Below are positions 1 through 8,490 of a stretch of 59,810 nucleotides of DNA, piece by piece. This DNA comes from an uncultured Parabacteroides sp. Lineage in GTDB: Bacteria; Bacteroidota; Bacteroidia; Bacteroidales; Tannerellaceae. Numbering within the stretch: the stretch's first letter is position 1; each line of letters begins with the position of its first letter. The notes under the pieces were generated by a model, which worked only from the letters and a program-made list of their open reading frames with translations, searched no databases and had not been told where the DNA came from. Location of the stretch: NCBI GenBank assembly GCA_900770835.1, contig CAAGLQ010000178.1, forward strand, positions 1 to 59,810. Reading direction: 5' to 3'. The position numbers and the translations under genes are program-made.

Positions 1-88
1 CCTCTATTCCCTCTGTCTCAAGAATAGATTTGAGGATCACCGCCTTCTCATAGGTGTGAATCGCTAATGTTACTAATTTGTCTTCCAT
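1..88 (-). CDS. Small conserved Bacteroidales protein, N-terminal part only
   Basis: An ATG at 88-86 on the minus strand opens a frame of 29 codons that runs off the left edge without a stop; it begins MEDKLVTLAIHTYEKA. The start resembles a small conserved Bacteroidales family (DUF2007-like 'putative signal transducing protein' or stress-protein annotations), but that is recall of the family's N-terminus only, and the rest is outside the window. It is separated from the gene on its right by a terminator. No function is assigned. Confidence 0.6.
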   Translation of the reverse strand, partial: MEDKLVTLAIHTYEKAVILKSILETEGIE

Positions 89-130
89 ATAGCCTGTAGA
101 TTTAAAGATGAATAGTTATCAGTAAAACAA

Positions 131-170
131 AAAAATCCTACAGCAAGTTCATGAATGCCATAGGATTTTT
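131..170 (-). terminator. Rho-independent terminator of the 191-451 gene
   Basis: A perfect 10-bp inverted repeat (AAAAATCCTA at 131-140, TAGGATTTTT at 161-170) encloses a 20-nt loop. Read on the minus strand it lies directly after the stop of the small HTH gene and ends in a run of seven T, so it fits a terminator that also insulates the leftmost gene. The stem is AT-rich, which weakens the call slightly. Confidence 0.6.
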
Positions 171-190
171 CACGAACGCCCGACAGGGGG

Positions 191-451
191 CTACTCAACA
201 GACGTGTTCTCGCCCATGATCTCCATCGCACGCTCAAAGATTGTCGTATCGTCTAAAACCACTAAACCGCCATCAGGACCTGGCTCGATGTGAATACCAC
301 AGCTGCGCCCATCCTGGAAATTATGCCCTCCGAAATAGTTACGGACAGTCTCAACTTGCAAACCTAACTCATCCGCTATACGGTGCATGCTGCCATCAGG
401 CAAACGGTCTTTAATTCGTCTTAATTCGTTAAATGTGATTGTCTTTGTCAT
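191..451 (-). CDS. Small helix-turn-helix DNA-binding protein
   Basis: 86 residues. The N-terminal half (about residues 6-40) reads as a helix-turn-helix, with MHRIADELGL followed by QVETVRNYFGG as the likely recognition helix; the acidic C-terminal half ends with a short helix. I recall similar proteins of the same length, with the same GIHIEPGPDGG-type centre, as a conserved 'DNA-binding protein' in Bacteroidales. Target and role are unknown. An AGGA lies 8 nt upstream of the ATG. It is monocistronic, with a terminator immediately downstream, and is not coupled to the bat operon, which ends 136 nt upstream. Confidence 0.75.
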   Translation of the reverse strand: MTKTITFNELRRIKDRLPDGSMHRIADELGLQVETVRNYFGGHNFQDGRSCGIHIEPGPDGGLVVLDDTTIFERAMEIMGENTSVE

Positions 452-494
452 GGCTTTCCTGTTTTTAATTGATTTATCTATTTCTTTTACGGCA

Positions 495-526
495 CTAACT
501 TAGCGATTTTCACGTATAACACCAAT
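495..526 (-). promoter_or_regulatory. Possible promoter of the small HTH gene
   Basis: On the minus strand ATTG (526-523) lies 20 nt before TAAGTTAG (502-495), a two-box arrangement like the Bacteroidetes TTTG / TAnnTTTG promoter but with one mismatch in each box. It sits about 44 nt upstream of the ATG at 451. The rest of 452-587 holds only a short ATGCT/AGCAT hairpin (about 553-566), a weak candidate for the end of the bat transcript. Confidence 0.3.
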
Positions 527-587
527 TCTCTCACTCGAAAAAACGGATCACGCATTTATGCTTTACAGCATATTCTCGATAACCGAC

Positions 588-1268
588 TTATTTTAAGAGG
601 GATGTCAATGGTTCTGTCAACAGCAACAGGAGCAAAATAGTCATTCCTATTGCCTTCGCTATAGTACAGGCACGCCAAAGTGCCAACTGTCTCGACTCTT
701 CCTCCATCCGGAAACGCTTCCGCAGATAACGGTAGAGCACATAAACCAACGCTCCAAAGCAGAGACCGGAAAAGGCTCCCGGAATAATATCCGTTATAAA
801 ATGGACACCTAAATAGACACGGGAATAAGCTGTCAGGGTCGCCCAAAAGAAGAGGCTCAATCCCAACCATTTATTCTTCAAGAGCAAGGTTAGCAACATG
901 GCGAAGCCAAAGGCATTGGCAGCATGGCTGGAGATAAAGCCATACAACCCTCCCCGATAGCCAAACACCACCTTAACCTGCGCCATGAAGTCAGGATGGT
1001 GGGTCGGACGATAACGCATACAGAGGGGCTTACAGATGTGGGAAGCGAACTGGTCGCAGAGCGTGATGGTCAACGCGATCATCAGGAGCAACAGAAGCGA
1101 TTGCTTCCAATCCCGTTTATAACAAAGCACATACAGGATAAAAAGGGCCAACGGCAGCCAAACCACCTTTCCGGAATAGAGCCACATGAAGTGATCCAGG
1201 AAAGGGGAATCGCTGCCGTTCAGCAAAAAGAACGCATCACGTTCCCATACCAACAGTTGCTCCAACAT
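588..1268 (-). CDS. PAP2-family membrane phosphatase
   Basis: 226 residues with the three type-2 phosphatidic acid phosphatase motifs in order: K80-x6-R87-P88, SSHAANAFG (113-121) and S149-R150...H156...D160. About six hydrophobic segments alternate with them, so the active site faces the periplasm. Known members hydrolyse lipid phosphates such as undecaprenyl pyrophosphate or lipid A phosphates; the substrate here cannot be read from sequence. It is the last gene of the bat operon, 8 nt after batE, so it is probably co-transcribed with the aerotolerance genes. Confidence 0.88.
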   Translation of the reverse strand: MLEQLLVWERDAFFLLNGSDSPFLDHFMWLYSGKVVWLPLALFILYVLCYKRDWKQSLLLLLMIALTITLCDQFASHICKPLCMRYRPTHHPDFMAQVKVVFGYRGGLYGFISSHAANAFGFAMLLTLLLKNKWLGLSLFFWATLTAYSRVYLGVHFITDIIPGAFSGLCFGALVYVLYRYLRKRFRMEEESRQLALWRACTIAKAIGMTILLLLLLTEPLTSLLK

Positions 1269-1276
1269 AAGTGGAA

Positions 1277-2044
1277 TCAGATCTTTTCAATATCTTTACT
1301 GGGCAACCAACCCACGTTGCCATCCTCCAACTCAATCTCGCTCCACGCACCCAAAGTGCTCTTGATGGAAACATAGGTACCCTCATGCAAGACGAAGAGG
1401 TCTGTACCGCTGGCATCCGGCGAGCTCTTGGCGGTCACCGTGGCGGCAAAGACAATCGCATGGTTACGTGTCTCCCACTCTCCTTTCTGGTAGTTGGCAA
1501 AGAGATTGGAGACAATCACCAGCACCAAGAAGAGCAGCCCCAAGTAGAAGCCGATCTTCTTCAAGTAGGTCCAACGGGCAAAGAAGAAGAGCACCAAGCA
1601 GGCGATAAAGAGCCAGAAACAGCCAATGCTCGCCTTCGCCCAACCATCCGATGAGGTCCAGTTGGCCATAGCCTTTGCCCACTTCACCAAGAAGAACTCT
1701 CCCACCGGCTCAATCTTGTCGATCGTCTTCTGGCGAGCCATCTGCAAATTAAAGCGTGCGTCGGCATCACCCGGTTGCAACAAGAGGCAACGCTCATAGT
1801 TCAAGATAGCCGGACCGATCTTGCCCGCCTTGTAATAGGCATTACCTAAATTATAATAGACCGCAGCAGACTCACCTTGGCTGCTCAACACCTCCTCATA
1901 CAACTCAATCGCCTTGGCGTAATCTTCCGTCGTATAGGCGGCCTCAGCCTCCTTCAAGGCAGCCTCTTGTGCCATGACCAGCACTCCCACACAGAGGGAG
2001 CAAAGGGTCAAGAGGACTTTTCTGAAATATCGTGTTGTCATCAT
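1277..2044 (-). CDS. batE: BatE, TPR protein with SH3-like C-terminus
   Basis: 255 residues: signal peptide (1-25, ending VLVMAQ), two to three TPR units (about 28-110, with YYNLGNAYYKAGKIGPAILN), two membrane helices (about 138-158 and 165-184) and a C-terminal bacterial SH3-like domain (about 200-255, ending GNVGWLPSKDIEKI). This architecture is that of BatE of the Bacteroides aerotolerance operon. It would hold TPR and SH3 domains on the periplasmic side as protein-binding modules. It starts with two consecutive ATGs, 5 nt after batD. Confidence 0.88.
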   Translation of the reverse strand: MMTTRYFRKVLLTLCSLCVGVLVMAQEAALKEAEAAYTTEDYAKAIELYEEVLSSQGESAAVYYNLGNAYYKAGKIGPAILNYERCLLLQPGDADARFNLQMARQKTIDKIEPVGEFFLVKWAKAMANWTSSDGWAKASIGCFWLFIACLVLFFFARWTYLKKIGFYLGLLFLVLVIVSNLFANYQKGEWETRNHAIVFAATVTAKSSPDASGTDLFVLHEGTYVSIKSTLGAWSEIELEDGNVGWLPSKDIEKI

Positions 2045-2049
2045 CGTTC

Positions 2050-3891
2050 TTACTTTTTAATCGTATTCTCCATTTTACCAATCGCATCGACTGTCTGATC
2101 ATACAGCTTGTCCATCGCATCCGAAGCCTGTGAGGGAGCATAACGGGCGAATTCGCAGGTGTTCAGGATCTCCATGAACTCCTTTGTCAACGTCTCATCC
2201 ACACCATACTTCGCCAATTCAGACTCTACATTATCCTTGGTCAACTCTGCCTGTGGGATGCTTAACTTATCGCTCAAGTAGCCCCACAATGCCCGAAGCA
2301 CCTCGTCGTAAAAGGCCTCTTTCTGATTCTCCTTCATCAGCTTACCCGCATTCTTCAAACGTTTCACAGCCATCTTGTTGGCTTTCTTCGTACGTACACG
2401 GGCTACATCCGCATTCTCCTTCACCTGCTTCCGATAGAGCACAAAGAAAGCCGCGAACAGCAACGCAGGAATCAGGTAGCAGAGCCAGTAGCTCAACGAG
2501 CCATAGAACAGGCCTTCGCCCTTCTCGATGAACGAGAAACCCTTCGTCTTCAGGTAGCGAATATCTTGGCCAACAAACTTCACGCTCTCCTTGTTGCTGA
2601 AATTAGAGACGACCGGAGCGGAAGCATTGCCACCCTCTCCCTGCTCCACATGTAATTTATAAGGGCCCGCGGTCAAGGTCTTGTAAGTACCTGCCTTGAT
2701 GTCGAAATAGGAGAAAGCGATCGCAGGGATCTCGAAATCACCCGCATAGCGAGGAATCGCCATGTATTCGATCGTCTTCGTACCAGTCACACCTGCCGTG
2801 GTAGTCTTGATGTCGTTTTCCACCTTGGGATCATATACATCAAAATCGTTCGGGAAGTTTACCTCTGGGTTCTTCACCAACTTCACATTACCATTACCGG
2901 TAATCTTCAACTTGATAGTTACCGCCTCATCAGTCTTCACCCGATCAGCGCTAATCTCCGCATCCATGCTGAAACTACCTACTGCACTGGCGAAAGAGGC
3001 CGGTTTGCCAGAAGGCAACGCCTTCACATCAATCGTCACCGGTGCAGAAGTCAGCGTCTTATTTACATCCCGATAAGAGTCGAAGAAACTGTCAAAAATG
3101 CTGCCACCTCGCTGCGGTTGCATACGGACACGCACCACCGCATCGTATTTACCACTTCCGATCGTGATCTTTCCCGCCCGTTGCGGATAAAGAATCACCT
3201 GACGCATCACGGCCGATTGGTAATTCCGTCCCTTATAATTTTCTAAGGTCAGCTGTTTCTCTTGCGGCAGCTCTACCTCTTGCACCAAGAAGCCCTCAAA
3301 CTCTGGGTATTTCAAACCGGTGATCGAGAAATTCTCCAATGAATAGACCTTGAACGTTACCAAAAAGCCCTCCTGCTCATAGACGCTTCGTTTCGAGACA
3401 TCCATCGTCACGAAGAGGCGATCGTTAGAGATAGTTCCACTGGCTGAGGTCTCCTCCGCCTCTTGTTTCCCCGCTTGATCAGCTGGAAGCACCTTGATCA
3501 CCAAACCGTTGGAGGTATAGTTTGCTCCATTCACCTTAATTGTAGCCGGTGCGATATTGAAAGTTCCCTCCTTCTTAGGCATCAATACATAGGTAAAGGT
3601 GACTGTCGTCTCACTCGTACTCTTGCCATTCACCCAGCTGCTGCTGTAAGAGGTGGATTGCGACGGCCCCATCAGCACCTCAAAATCGGGCATCTCCTGT
3701 ACCCGCAAATCCTTTCCTTCTGCATTCACCGTGAAGGAGAGACGGAATTGCTCACCAACGACAACCGCCTGTGGTGCCGAAGCCTTAAAGGTCACATCCG
3801 CTGCCTTCGCTCCTATGCTCACGACCAGCATCAAGCAAAAGAAGCCGATCCATTTCCTTATCGTATCTCTCATATCTTTTGTTATTTGCAT
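2050..3891 (-). CDS. batD: BatD, aerotolerance-associated membrane protein
   Basis: 613 residues. A signal peptide (about 1-30) is followed by repeated beta-rich periplasmic domains of the BatD family (the N-terminus VTFKASAPQAVVVGEQF is typical), a membrane helix near residues 465-487 and a helical cytoplasmic tail. BatD proteins occur in MoxR/VWA/Bat clusters and probably form a periplasmic complex with the BatA/BatB VWA proteins; no enzymatic activity is known. The ATG at 3891 lies 1 nt after the batB/batC stop; a second ATG six codons in is possible. Confidence 0.9.
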   Translation of the reverse strand: MQITKDMRDTIRKWIGFFCLMLVVSIGAKAADVTFKASAPQAVVVGEQFRLSFTVNAEGKDLRVQEMPDFEVLMGPSQSTSYSSSWVNGKSTSETTVTFTYVLMPKKEGTFNIAPATIKVNGANYTSNGLVIKVLPADQAGKQEAEETSASGTISNDRLFVTMDVSKRSVYEQEGFLVTFKVYSLENFSITGLKYPEFEGFLVQEVELPQEKQLTLENYKGRNYQSAVMRQVILYPQRAGKITIGSGKYDAVVRVRMQPQRGGSIFDSFFDSYRDVNKTLTSAPVTIDVKALPSGKPASFASAVGSFSMDAEISADRVKTDEAVTIKLKITGNGNVKLVKNPEVNFPNDFDVYDPKVENDIKTTTAGVTGTKTIEYMAIPRYAGDFEIPAIAFSYFDIKAGTYKTLTAGPYKLHVEQGEGGNASAPVVSNFSNKESVKFVGQDIRYLKTKGFSFIEKGEGLFYGSLSYWLCYLIPALLFAAFFVLYRKQVKENADVARVRTKKANKMAVKRLKNAGKLMKENQKEAFYDEVLRALWGYLSDKLSIPQAELTKDNVESELAKYGVDETLTKEFMEILNTCEFARYAPSQASDAMDKLYDQTVDAIGKMENTIKK

Positions 3892-3892
3892 T

Positions 3893-5620
3893 TTACCACT
3901 CCTTTTCGGTCTTCCGACGCTGTTGCTGCTGCATCTGCGCCTTCTTCACCTTTTCCTGTGTGTCTTTCTCATCCTGCAAGAAGGCATCCAACATCTGCTG
4001 TGCGTTATCCTTGCTCATCTGCTCGTTCGGCTGCTGCTGTTGCTGGGTCTTGTCTTGCTTCTGATCATCTTGCGGCTGCGGTTGTTGCTGCTGCTGTTGA
4101 TCATCCTTTTGATCCTTGTTCTCCTGCTTATCGTCATTCTGTTGATCCTGACTCTGATCTTGGTTCTGCTGATCGCTCAGGAGCTTCTGTGCTAACGCCA
4201 AGTTATAGCGTGTCTCATCATCCGAGGGATTCAAACGCAACGACTGCTTATAGGCTTCCACCGCCTTACCATAGTCTTTGCCATTCATAAAGATATTACC
4301 CATGTTATGATAAACACCTGAGAGCCGTTGTTTGCCCTCCGGAGTCTCCACCATCTTCTCGCCCTGTCCGGCCAACAACTGGTATTGCTCAGCAGCCTCC
4401 GGAAATTTACCTTGTTTATAAAGGGCATTACCCAAGTTGTAAGTACCCTCCACGGAACGAGGATTTACCTCCAGACTCTTGCGATACGCAATCTCTGACT
4501 CCGTAAATTTCTCACTTTCGTACAGTTTATTGCCCTCCTTCACATGCTGGCGTTCTGCCTTTTGGGCAAGGGCCGTCTGTCCCATCACTAACAGTAACAA
4601 CACAGAGAAAAGTTTCACCTTCCGGAAAACACGGTTCTTCCGATCCAACGTCAAGAAATCAACTAAGAGTAAGAAAAGGGCAATCCAAGCGAAGATCTGG
4701 AACTGCTCGTCGTACTCTGAATAGACCTTACTGTCCAACTCCGTCTTGTTCATCTTGTCAATCTCCTGCTGCAAGGCTTTCAAAGCTGAATTGGTATTAT
4801 CCGCCCGCACATACATGCCATTACCTGCCGCAGCAATACCTTGCGCCATCTCCTCATTCAACTTGGTAATAACGATGTTGCCCTCCTTATCCTTCATATA
4901 ATTGTTACTGCCTTCGATAGGAATTGGTGCTCCTTTCGGATCGCCCATCCCGACAATATTCACATGAATGCCCTTCTCAGCAGCCGCTTTCGCCGCCCCC
5001 ACGGCATCATCCTCATGGTTCTCTCCATCTGTTATCAAGACGATCGCCTTATCGCTGCTCTCATTCGGGGTAAAGGAACGAGCCGCCAAATTGATAGCCG
5101 CACCGATTGCCGTTCCTTGCGTAGAGATCATCGCCGGATTGATGGAAGAGAGAAACATTTTCGCCGAAATATAGTCGGAAGTAATAGGCAACTGAGTAAA
5201 GGCATCGCCCGCAAAAACGATTAGGCCGACCTTGTCATTCGTGAAACCATCTGTCAGGCGAGAAAGCATCTGCTTTGCCTTATCCAAACGACTGGGAGCC
5301 ACATCTTCCGCCAACATGGAATTGGATACATCCAAACAAACCATAATCTCCACGCCCTGTCGCTTCACCGTCTCCAACTTCGTACCGAACTGAGGACCGG
5401 CCATGACAAAGATAACCATCGTAATAGCCCCGGACAACAGCCAAAACTTCAAGTGCTGGCGTTTAGGCGATACCTCTGGCATCAACTCCGCCAACAACGT
5501 AGGGTTACCATATCGTTTGATCGCTCTTCGTTTGGCCAAGCACGCATAGAGGTAGAATACCACCAGTGCCGGCACCAAAAAGAGCAAGTATAAAAAATCC
5601 GGATGTGCAAATCGAAACAT
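3893..5620 (-). CDS. batB: BatB-BatC fusion: VWA protein joined to periplasmic TPR protein
   Basis: 575 residues. Residues 1-325 are BatB: two N-terminal membrane helices, a von Willebrand A domain with MIDAS motif DVSNS (97-101) and a C-terminal helix (about 307-323). Without any stop the frame enters a BatC-like part: a hydrophobic stretch KLFSVLLLLVMGQTALAQ (336-353) that looks like a complete signal peptide, TPR units (about 357-485, YNLGNALYKQGKFPEA) and a Gln/Asp/Lys-rich tail. In several Bacteroides BatB and BatC are separate genes. Codon 335 is GTG (4618-4616), so internal initiation could also give free BatC, although no good ribosome site precedes it. The predicted topology puts the TPR part in the periplasm. 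Confidence 0.88.
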   Translation of the reverse strand: MFRFAHPDFLYLLFLVPALVVFYLYACLAKRRAIKRYGNPTLLAELMPEVSPKRQHLKFWLLSGAITMVIFVMAGPQFGTKLETVKRQGVEIMVCLDVSNSMLAEDVAPSRLDKAKQMLSRLTDGFTNDKVGLIVFAGDAFTQLPITSDYISAKMFLSSINPAMISTQGTAIGAAINLAARSFTPNESSDKAIVLITDGENHEDDAVGAAKAAAEKGIHVNIVGMGDPKGAPIPIEGSNNYMKDKEGNIVITKLNEEMAQGIAAAGNGMYVRADNTNSALKALQQEIDKMNKTELDSKVYSEYDEQFQIFAWIALFLLLVDFLTLDRKNRVFRKVKLFSVLLLLVMGQTALAQKAERQHVKEGNKLYESEKFTESEIAYRKSLEVNPRSVEGTYNLGNALYKQGKFPEAAEQYQLLAGQGEKMVETPEGKQRLSGVYHNMGNIFMNGKDYGKAVEAYKQSLRLNPSDDETRYNLALAQKLLSDQQNQDQSQDQQNDDKQENKDQKDDQQQQQQPQPQDDQKQDKTQQQQQPNEQMSKDNAQQMLDAFLQDEKDTQEKVKKAQMQQQQRRKTEKEW

Positions 5621-5635
5621 AAGCCCTTTTCTCGT

Positions 5636-6622
5636 TTAGGGTATATTTCTCAACAATGTATTCCTTAACACAATCTCCATCAACAACAAGGCAAATACCA
5701 GCAAGGCCCAGTTCTTATACTCCTCCTGCTTCTTGCTGAACTCCTGTACGCTGATCTTAGTCTTCTCCATTTGGTCGATCTCCTCATAGATTTCCTTCAA
5801 GCTGGCATTATCCGTAGCACGAAAATACTGACCACCTGTGATGGAAGCGATCTGCTTCAAAGTCGCCTCATCAATCTCTACGGGGATATTCTGGTATTGC
5901 ACGCCAAAAGCCGTCTGGAACGGATAGGGAGCCATGCCTTGTGTGCCGACACCGATCGTATAGACACGCACGCCAAAGGTCTTAGCGATCTCTGCAGCCG
6001 TCACCGGAGCAATCTCGCCCGCATTGTTAGAACCATCGGTCAAAAGGATGATCACTTTTGATTTCGCTTGGCTATCCTTGATACGGCTCACCGCATTCGC
6101 CAAACCCAAGCCAATCGCCGTGCCATCTTGAATCATACCGCTCTGAATATCCTTGAACAGGTTGAGCAACACCGCATGATCTGTAGTCAAGGGGCACTGC
6201 GTAAAGCTCTCTGCCGAGAAGACCACCAAACCAATGTTATCATTCGGACGCCCATTGATAAAGGAAGCCGCCACATCTTTCGCTGCCTCCAAACGATTGG
6301 GCTTCAAGTCTTGCGCCAACATACTACCAGAAATATCTATCGACAACATGATGTCGATACCTTCAGTCGATGAACTTGACCAGCTATCCGTGGATTGCGG
6401 ACGAGCCAAGACCACGATCAGCAACGCCACAGCCAAAAGCCGACAGATAAAGGGCAGATGGCGCAGGTAAACGATCCAAGAGGAAGCCTCTGGCGCATCA
6501 AACGCCTCCGAAGAGGAAACCTGCAAGCTGGCTTGGTTCTTGCTCAACTTGTAGATATACCATCCCACCATCGGGATGAGCAACAGCAACAAATATAAAT
6601 AATGGGGATTCGCAAAAACCAT
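5636..6622 (-). CDS. batA: BatA, VWA-domain membrane protein
   Basis: 328 residues: two N-terminal membrane helices (about 8-24 and 55-75), a VWA domain with an intact metal-ion-dependent adhesion site (DISGS; later LLTDGSNNAG), and a C-terminal membrane helix (about 305-322). This is the BatA/YeaB-type VWA protein with the metal site in the periplasm. Neighbours are the DUF4381-like gene 5 nt upstream and the batB fusion 15 nt downstream. The MoxR ATPase of the operon is expected to act on these VWA proteins; that is known of the family, not shown here. Confidence 0.92.
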   Translation of the reverse strand: MVFANPHYLYLLLLLIPMVGWYIYKLSKNQASLQVSSSEAFDAPEASSWIVYLRHLPFICRLLAVALLIVVLARPQSTDSWSSSSTEGIDIMLSIDISGSMLAQDLKPNRLEAAKDVAASFINGRPNDNIGLVVFSAESFTQCPLTTDHAVLLNLFKDIQSGMIQDGTAIGLGLANAVSRIKDSQAKSKVIILLTDGSNNAGEIAPVTAAEIAKTFGVRVYTIGVGTQGMAPYPFQTAFGVQYQNIPVEIDEATLKQIASITGGQYFRATDNASLKEIYEEIDQMEKTKISVQEFSKKQEEYKNWALLVFALLLMEIVLRNTLLRNIP

Positions 6623-6627
6623 CTCTT

Positions 6628-7602
6628 TTACTCCTCTTTCTTTTCAGTTGATTCATCTTCCGGCTTAGGTTGCTCCACTACCTTCGTCTGGTTGACAAAG
6701 AGGTAAGCGTTCATCAAGCTCAAATCATTCTCATCAGGCAACGGATTCATCTTAGCGAACTTCACGAAATCCGCCAACGAAAGGATCTGCCGTAAGTTAT
6801 CATAGACACTCTGTGCTTCAGTTGTCTGTTTGATCAGCTCCAAGATCTCGCCAGAGGTCATCTCCATCGCGTTGATACCAAAGCGACTTACAATATAGCG
6901 ACGTAAGGTTTCCGTAATAAGGGTATAATACTCCTTGCTACGTCCCTGTTGCCACAGCTTCTGCTGCTTGATCTCGTCCAACTCCTTGATAGCCTGCTCA
7001 TGGGGCGGCAATTTCGGCTCCTCCTTCTTGAAAGGAATCAACGACTTCCGCTCACGCATCCGCTTCCATACGTACCAGGCCAAAACAGCCAATAGCAGCG
7101 CCAACAAGATACCGAAAATAATCGGGTAGTAATCCGCCAATACAAAAGGAGGTTTCCACACCTGCTTAATATCGAAAAACTCCTCGGGATTCTCCACATT
7201 GACCGGCAAAGTAGAAACCTTCAAGGCCACTTGATTGGAATAGACCGTATCGACTCCATCTATGACCTTCAATGGAGGTAAAAGATAGAGCGACGAATCG
7301 AATGAGGTGATTAGCAAATCCTGCTTAATTACCATCCGATTGTTCTCTATTTTTGTCGAGTCAGGCTTCGAGAGGCTTAATACCTCCACACCAGCCATCA
7401 GCGTATCATTCGGAATAACCACCTGCACCGGACGGTCTTGATCGGCCGTAACCGTCAAATGCAACACCGTCTGCTCTCCTATCAAGATCGCAGCCGAGTC
7501 GATCGCTACATCGATTAATGGGCGCTGCTGTGCCTCTACTTTTCCGCAACACAGAAAAGCCAAACCGATAAGCGACAAGAGGGTGTTTTTTATCAATTTC
7601 AT
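6628..7602 (-). CDS. DUF4381-like membrane protein of the Bat operon
   Basis: 324 residues: signal peptide (about 1-24), a beta-rich periplasmic domain resembling the N-terminus of BatD, one membrane helix (about 158-177, IIFGILLALLLAVLAWYVW) and a cytoplasmic helical domain ending in an acidic/lysine tail. Proteins of this shape lie between the DUF58 protein and BatA in many Bacteroidetes bat operons. No catalytic motif is seen; a role as membrane subunit of the MoxR/VWA complex is an inference from position. Confidence 0.75.
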   Translation of the reverse strand: MKLIKNTLLSLIGLAFLCCGKVEAQQRPLIDVAIDSAAILIGEQTVLHLTVTADQDRPVQVVIPNDTLMAGVEVLSLSKPDSTKIENNRMVIKQDLLITSFDSSLYLLPPLKVIDGVDTVYSNQVALKVSTLPVNVENPEEFFDIKQVWKPPFVLADYYPIIFGILLALLLAVLAWYVWKRMRERKSLIPFKKEEPKLPPHEQAIKELDEIKQQKLWQQGRSKEYYTLITETLRRYIVSRFGINAMEMTSGEILELIKQTTEAQSVYDNLRQILSLADFVKFAKMNPLPDENDLSLMNAYLFVNQTKVVEQPKPEDESTEKKEE

Positions 7603-7613
7603 CTATTTACCTT

Positions 7614-8483
7614 TCAACTACGTTTGTCAAAAAGCGCAATCAACGCCTTCACATAATCATCCTCCGTCCGGATAGAGACTGCATCCACACGACATTTCTT
7701 GAATGTATCGCTCATAGTCGTCTGACGCTTCTCCCACCACGTTTTATAAGCCTCTCGCACACGAGCCGAACCGCTATCAATCCAACGCTCCAGCCCCGTC
7801 TCCGCATCTTTGATCTTCATCAAGCCTACCGACGGTAGCTCCGTCTCACGCTGGTCATAGACCTGAATCGCCACCATGTCGTGCTTCCGGTTAGCCACGG
7901 TCAAGGCATCTTTGAAACCTCCCTTGTCGATAAAATCGGAAATCAGGAAAGCGGTGCAACGCTTCTTGATTGCATTAGTCAGGTATTTTAGCACCTGGCT
8001 GATGTCGGTGCGCTTCGCCTCCGGCTGAAAATCGATCAACTCACGGATAATATAGAGGATGTGTTTCTTTCCTTTCTGAGGCGGGATGAACTTCTCGATC
8101 CGGTCAGAGAAAAAGATCACACCGATCTTATCGTTGTTCTGGATCGCCGAGAAGGCCAAAGTAGCGGCAATCTCTGTCATCACCTCTTTTTTCATGACAT
8201 TGACCGAACCAAAATCACGGCTACCGGAGACATCCACCAAGAGCATCACTGTCAGTTCACGCTCCTCCTCGAACACTTTCACATACGGACGTACATAGCG
8301 GGCAGTCACATTCCAATCGATGTCACGAATATCATCGCCATATTGATACTCACGCACCTCACTGAAAGCCATACCCCTACCCTTGAAAGCCGAGTGGTAT
8401 TGTCCGGCGAAGATATTGCGAGACAGACCGCGTGTCTTGATCTCAATCTGGCGAACCTTCTTTAATAACTCACTGGTTTCCAT
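7614..8483 (-). CDS. DUF58 protein with degenerate VWA fold
   Basis: 289 residues. The DUF58 signature is visible near residues 43-66 (EVREYQYGDDIRDIDWNVTA) and is followed by a VWA-like core with DVSGS (about residues 84-88). No membrane helix is predicted, so it is cytoplasmic. DUF58 proteins are regular partners of MoxR ATPases; this gene follows the ATPase gene by 7 nt and precedes the DUF4381-like gene by 11 nt. Confidence 0.9.
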   Translation of the reverse strand: METSELLKKVRQIEIKTRGLSRNIFAGQYHSAFKGRGMAFSEVREYQYGDDIRDIDWNVTARYVRPYVKVFEEERELTVMLLVDVSGSRDFGSVNVMKKEVMTEIAATLAFSAIQNNDKIGVIFFSDRIEKFIPPQKGKKHILYIIRELIDFQPEAKRTDISQVLKYLTNAIKKRCTAFLISDFIDKGGFKDALTVANRKHDMVAIQVYDQRETELPSVGLMKIKDAETGLERWIDSGSARVREAYKTWWEKRQTTMSDTFKKCRVDAVSIRTEDDYVKALIALFDKRS

Positions 8484-8490
8484 CGCTCAA

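Noticed and set aside
3893..4290. Long plus-strand frames opposite batB/batC and batD (such as 3463-4290)
   Set aside because: They mirror the Gln/Asp-rich repeats and high-GC coding of the real genes on the minus strand, have no plausible start signals and no recognisable domain.
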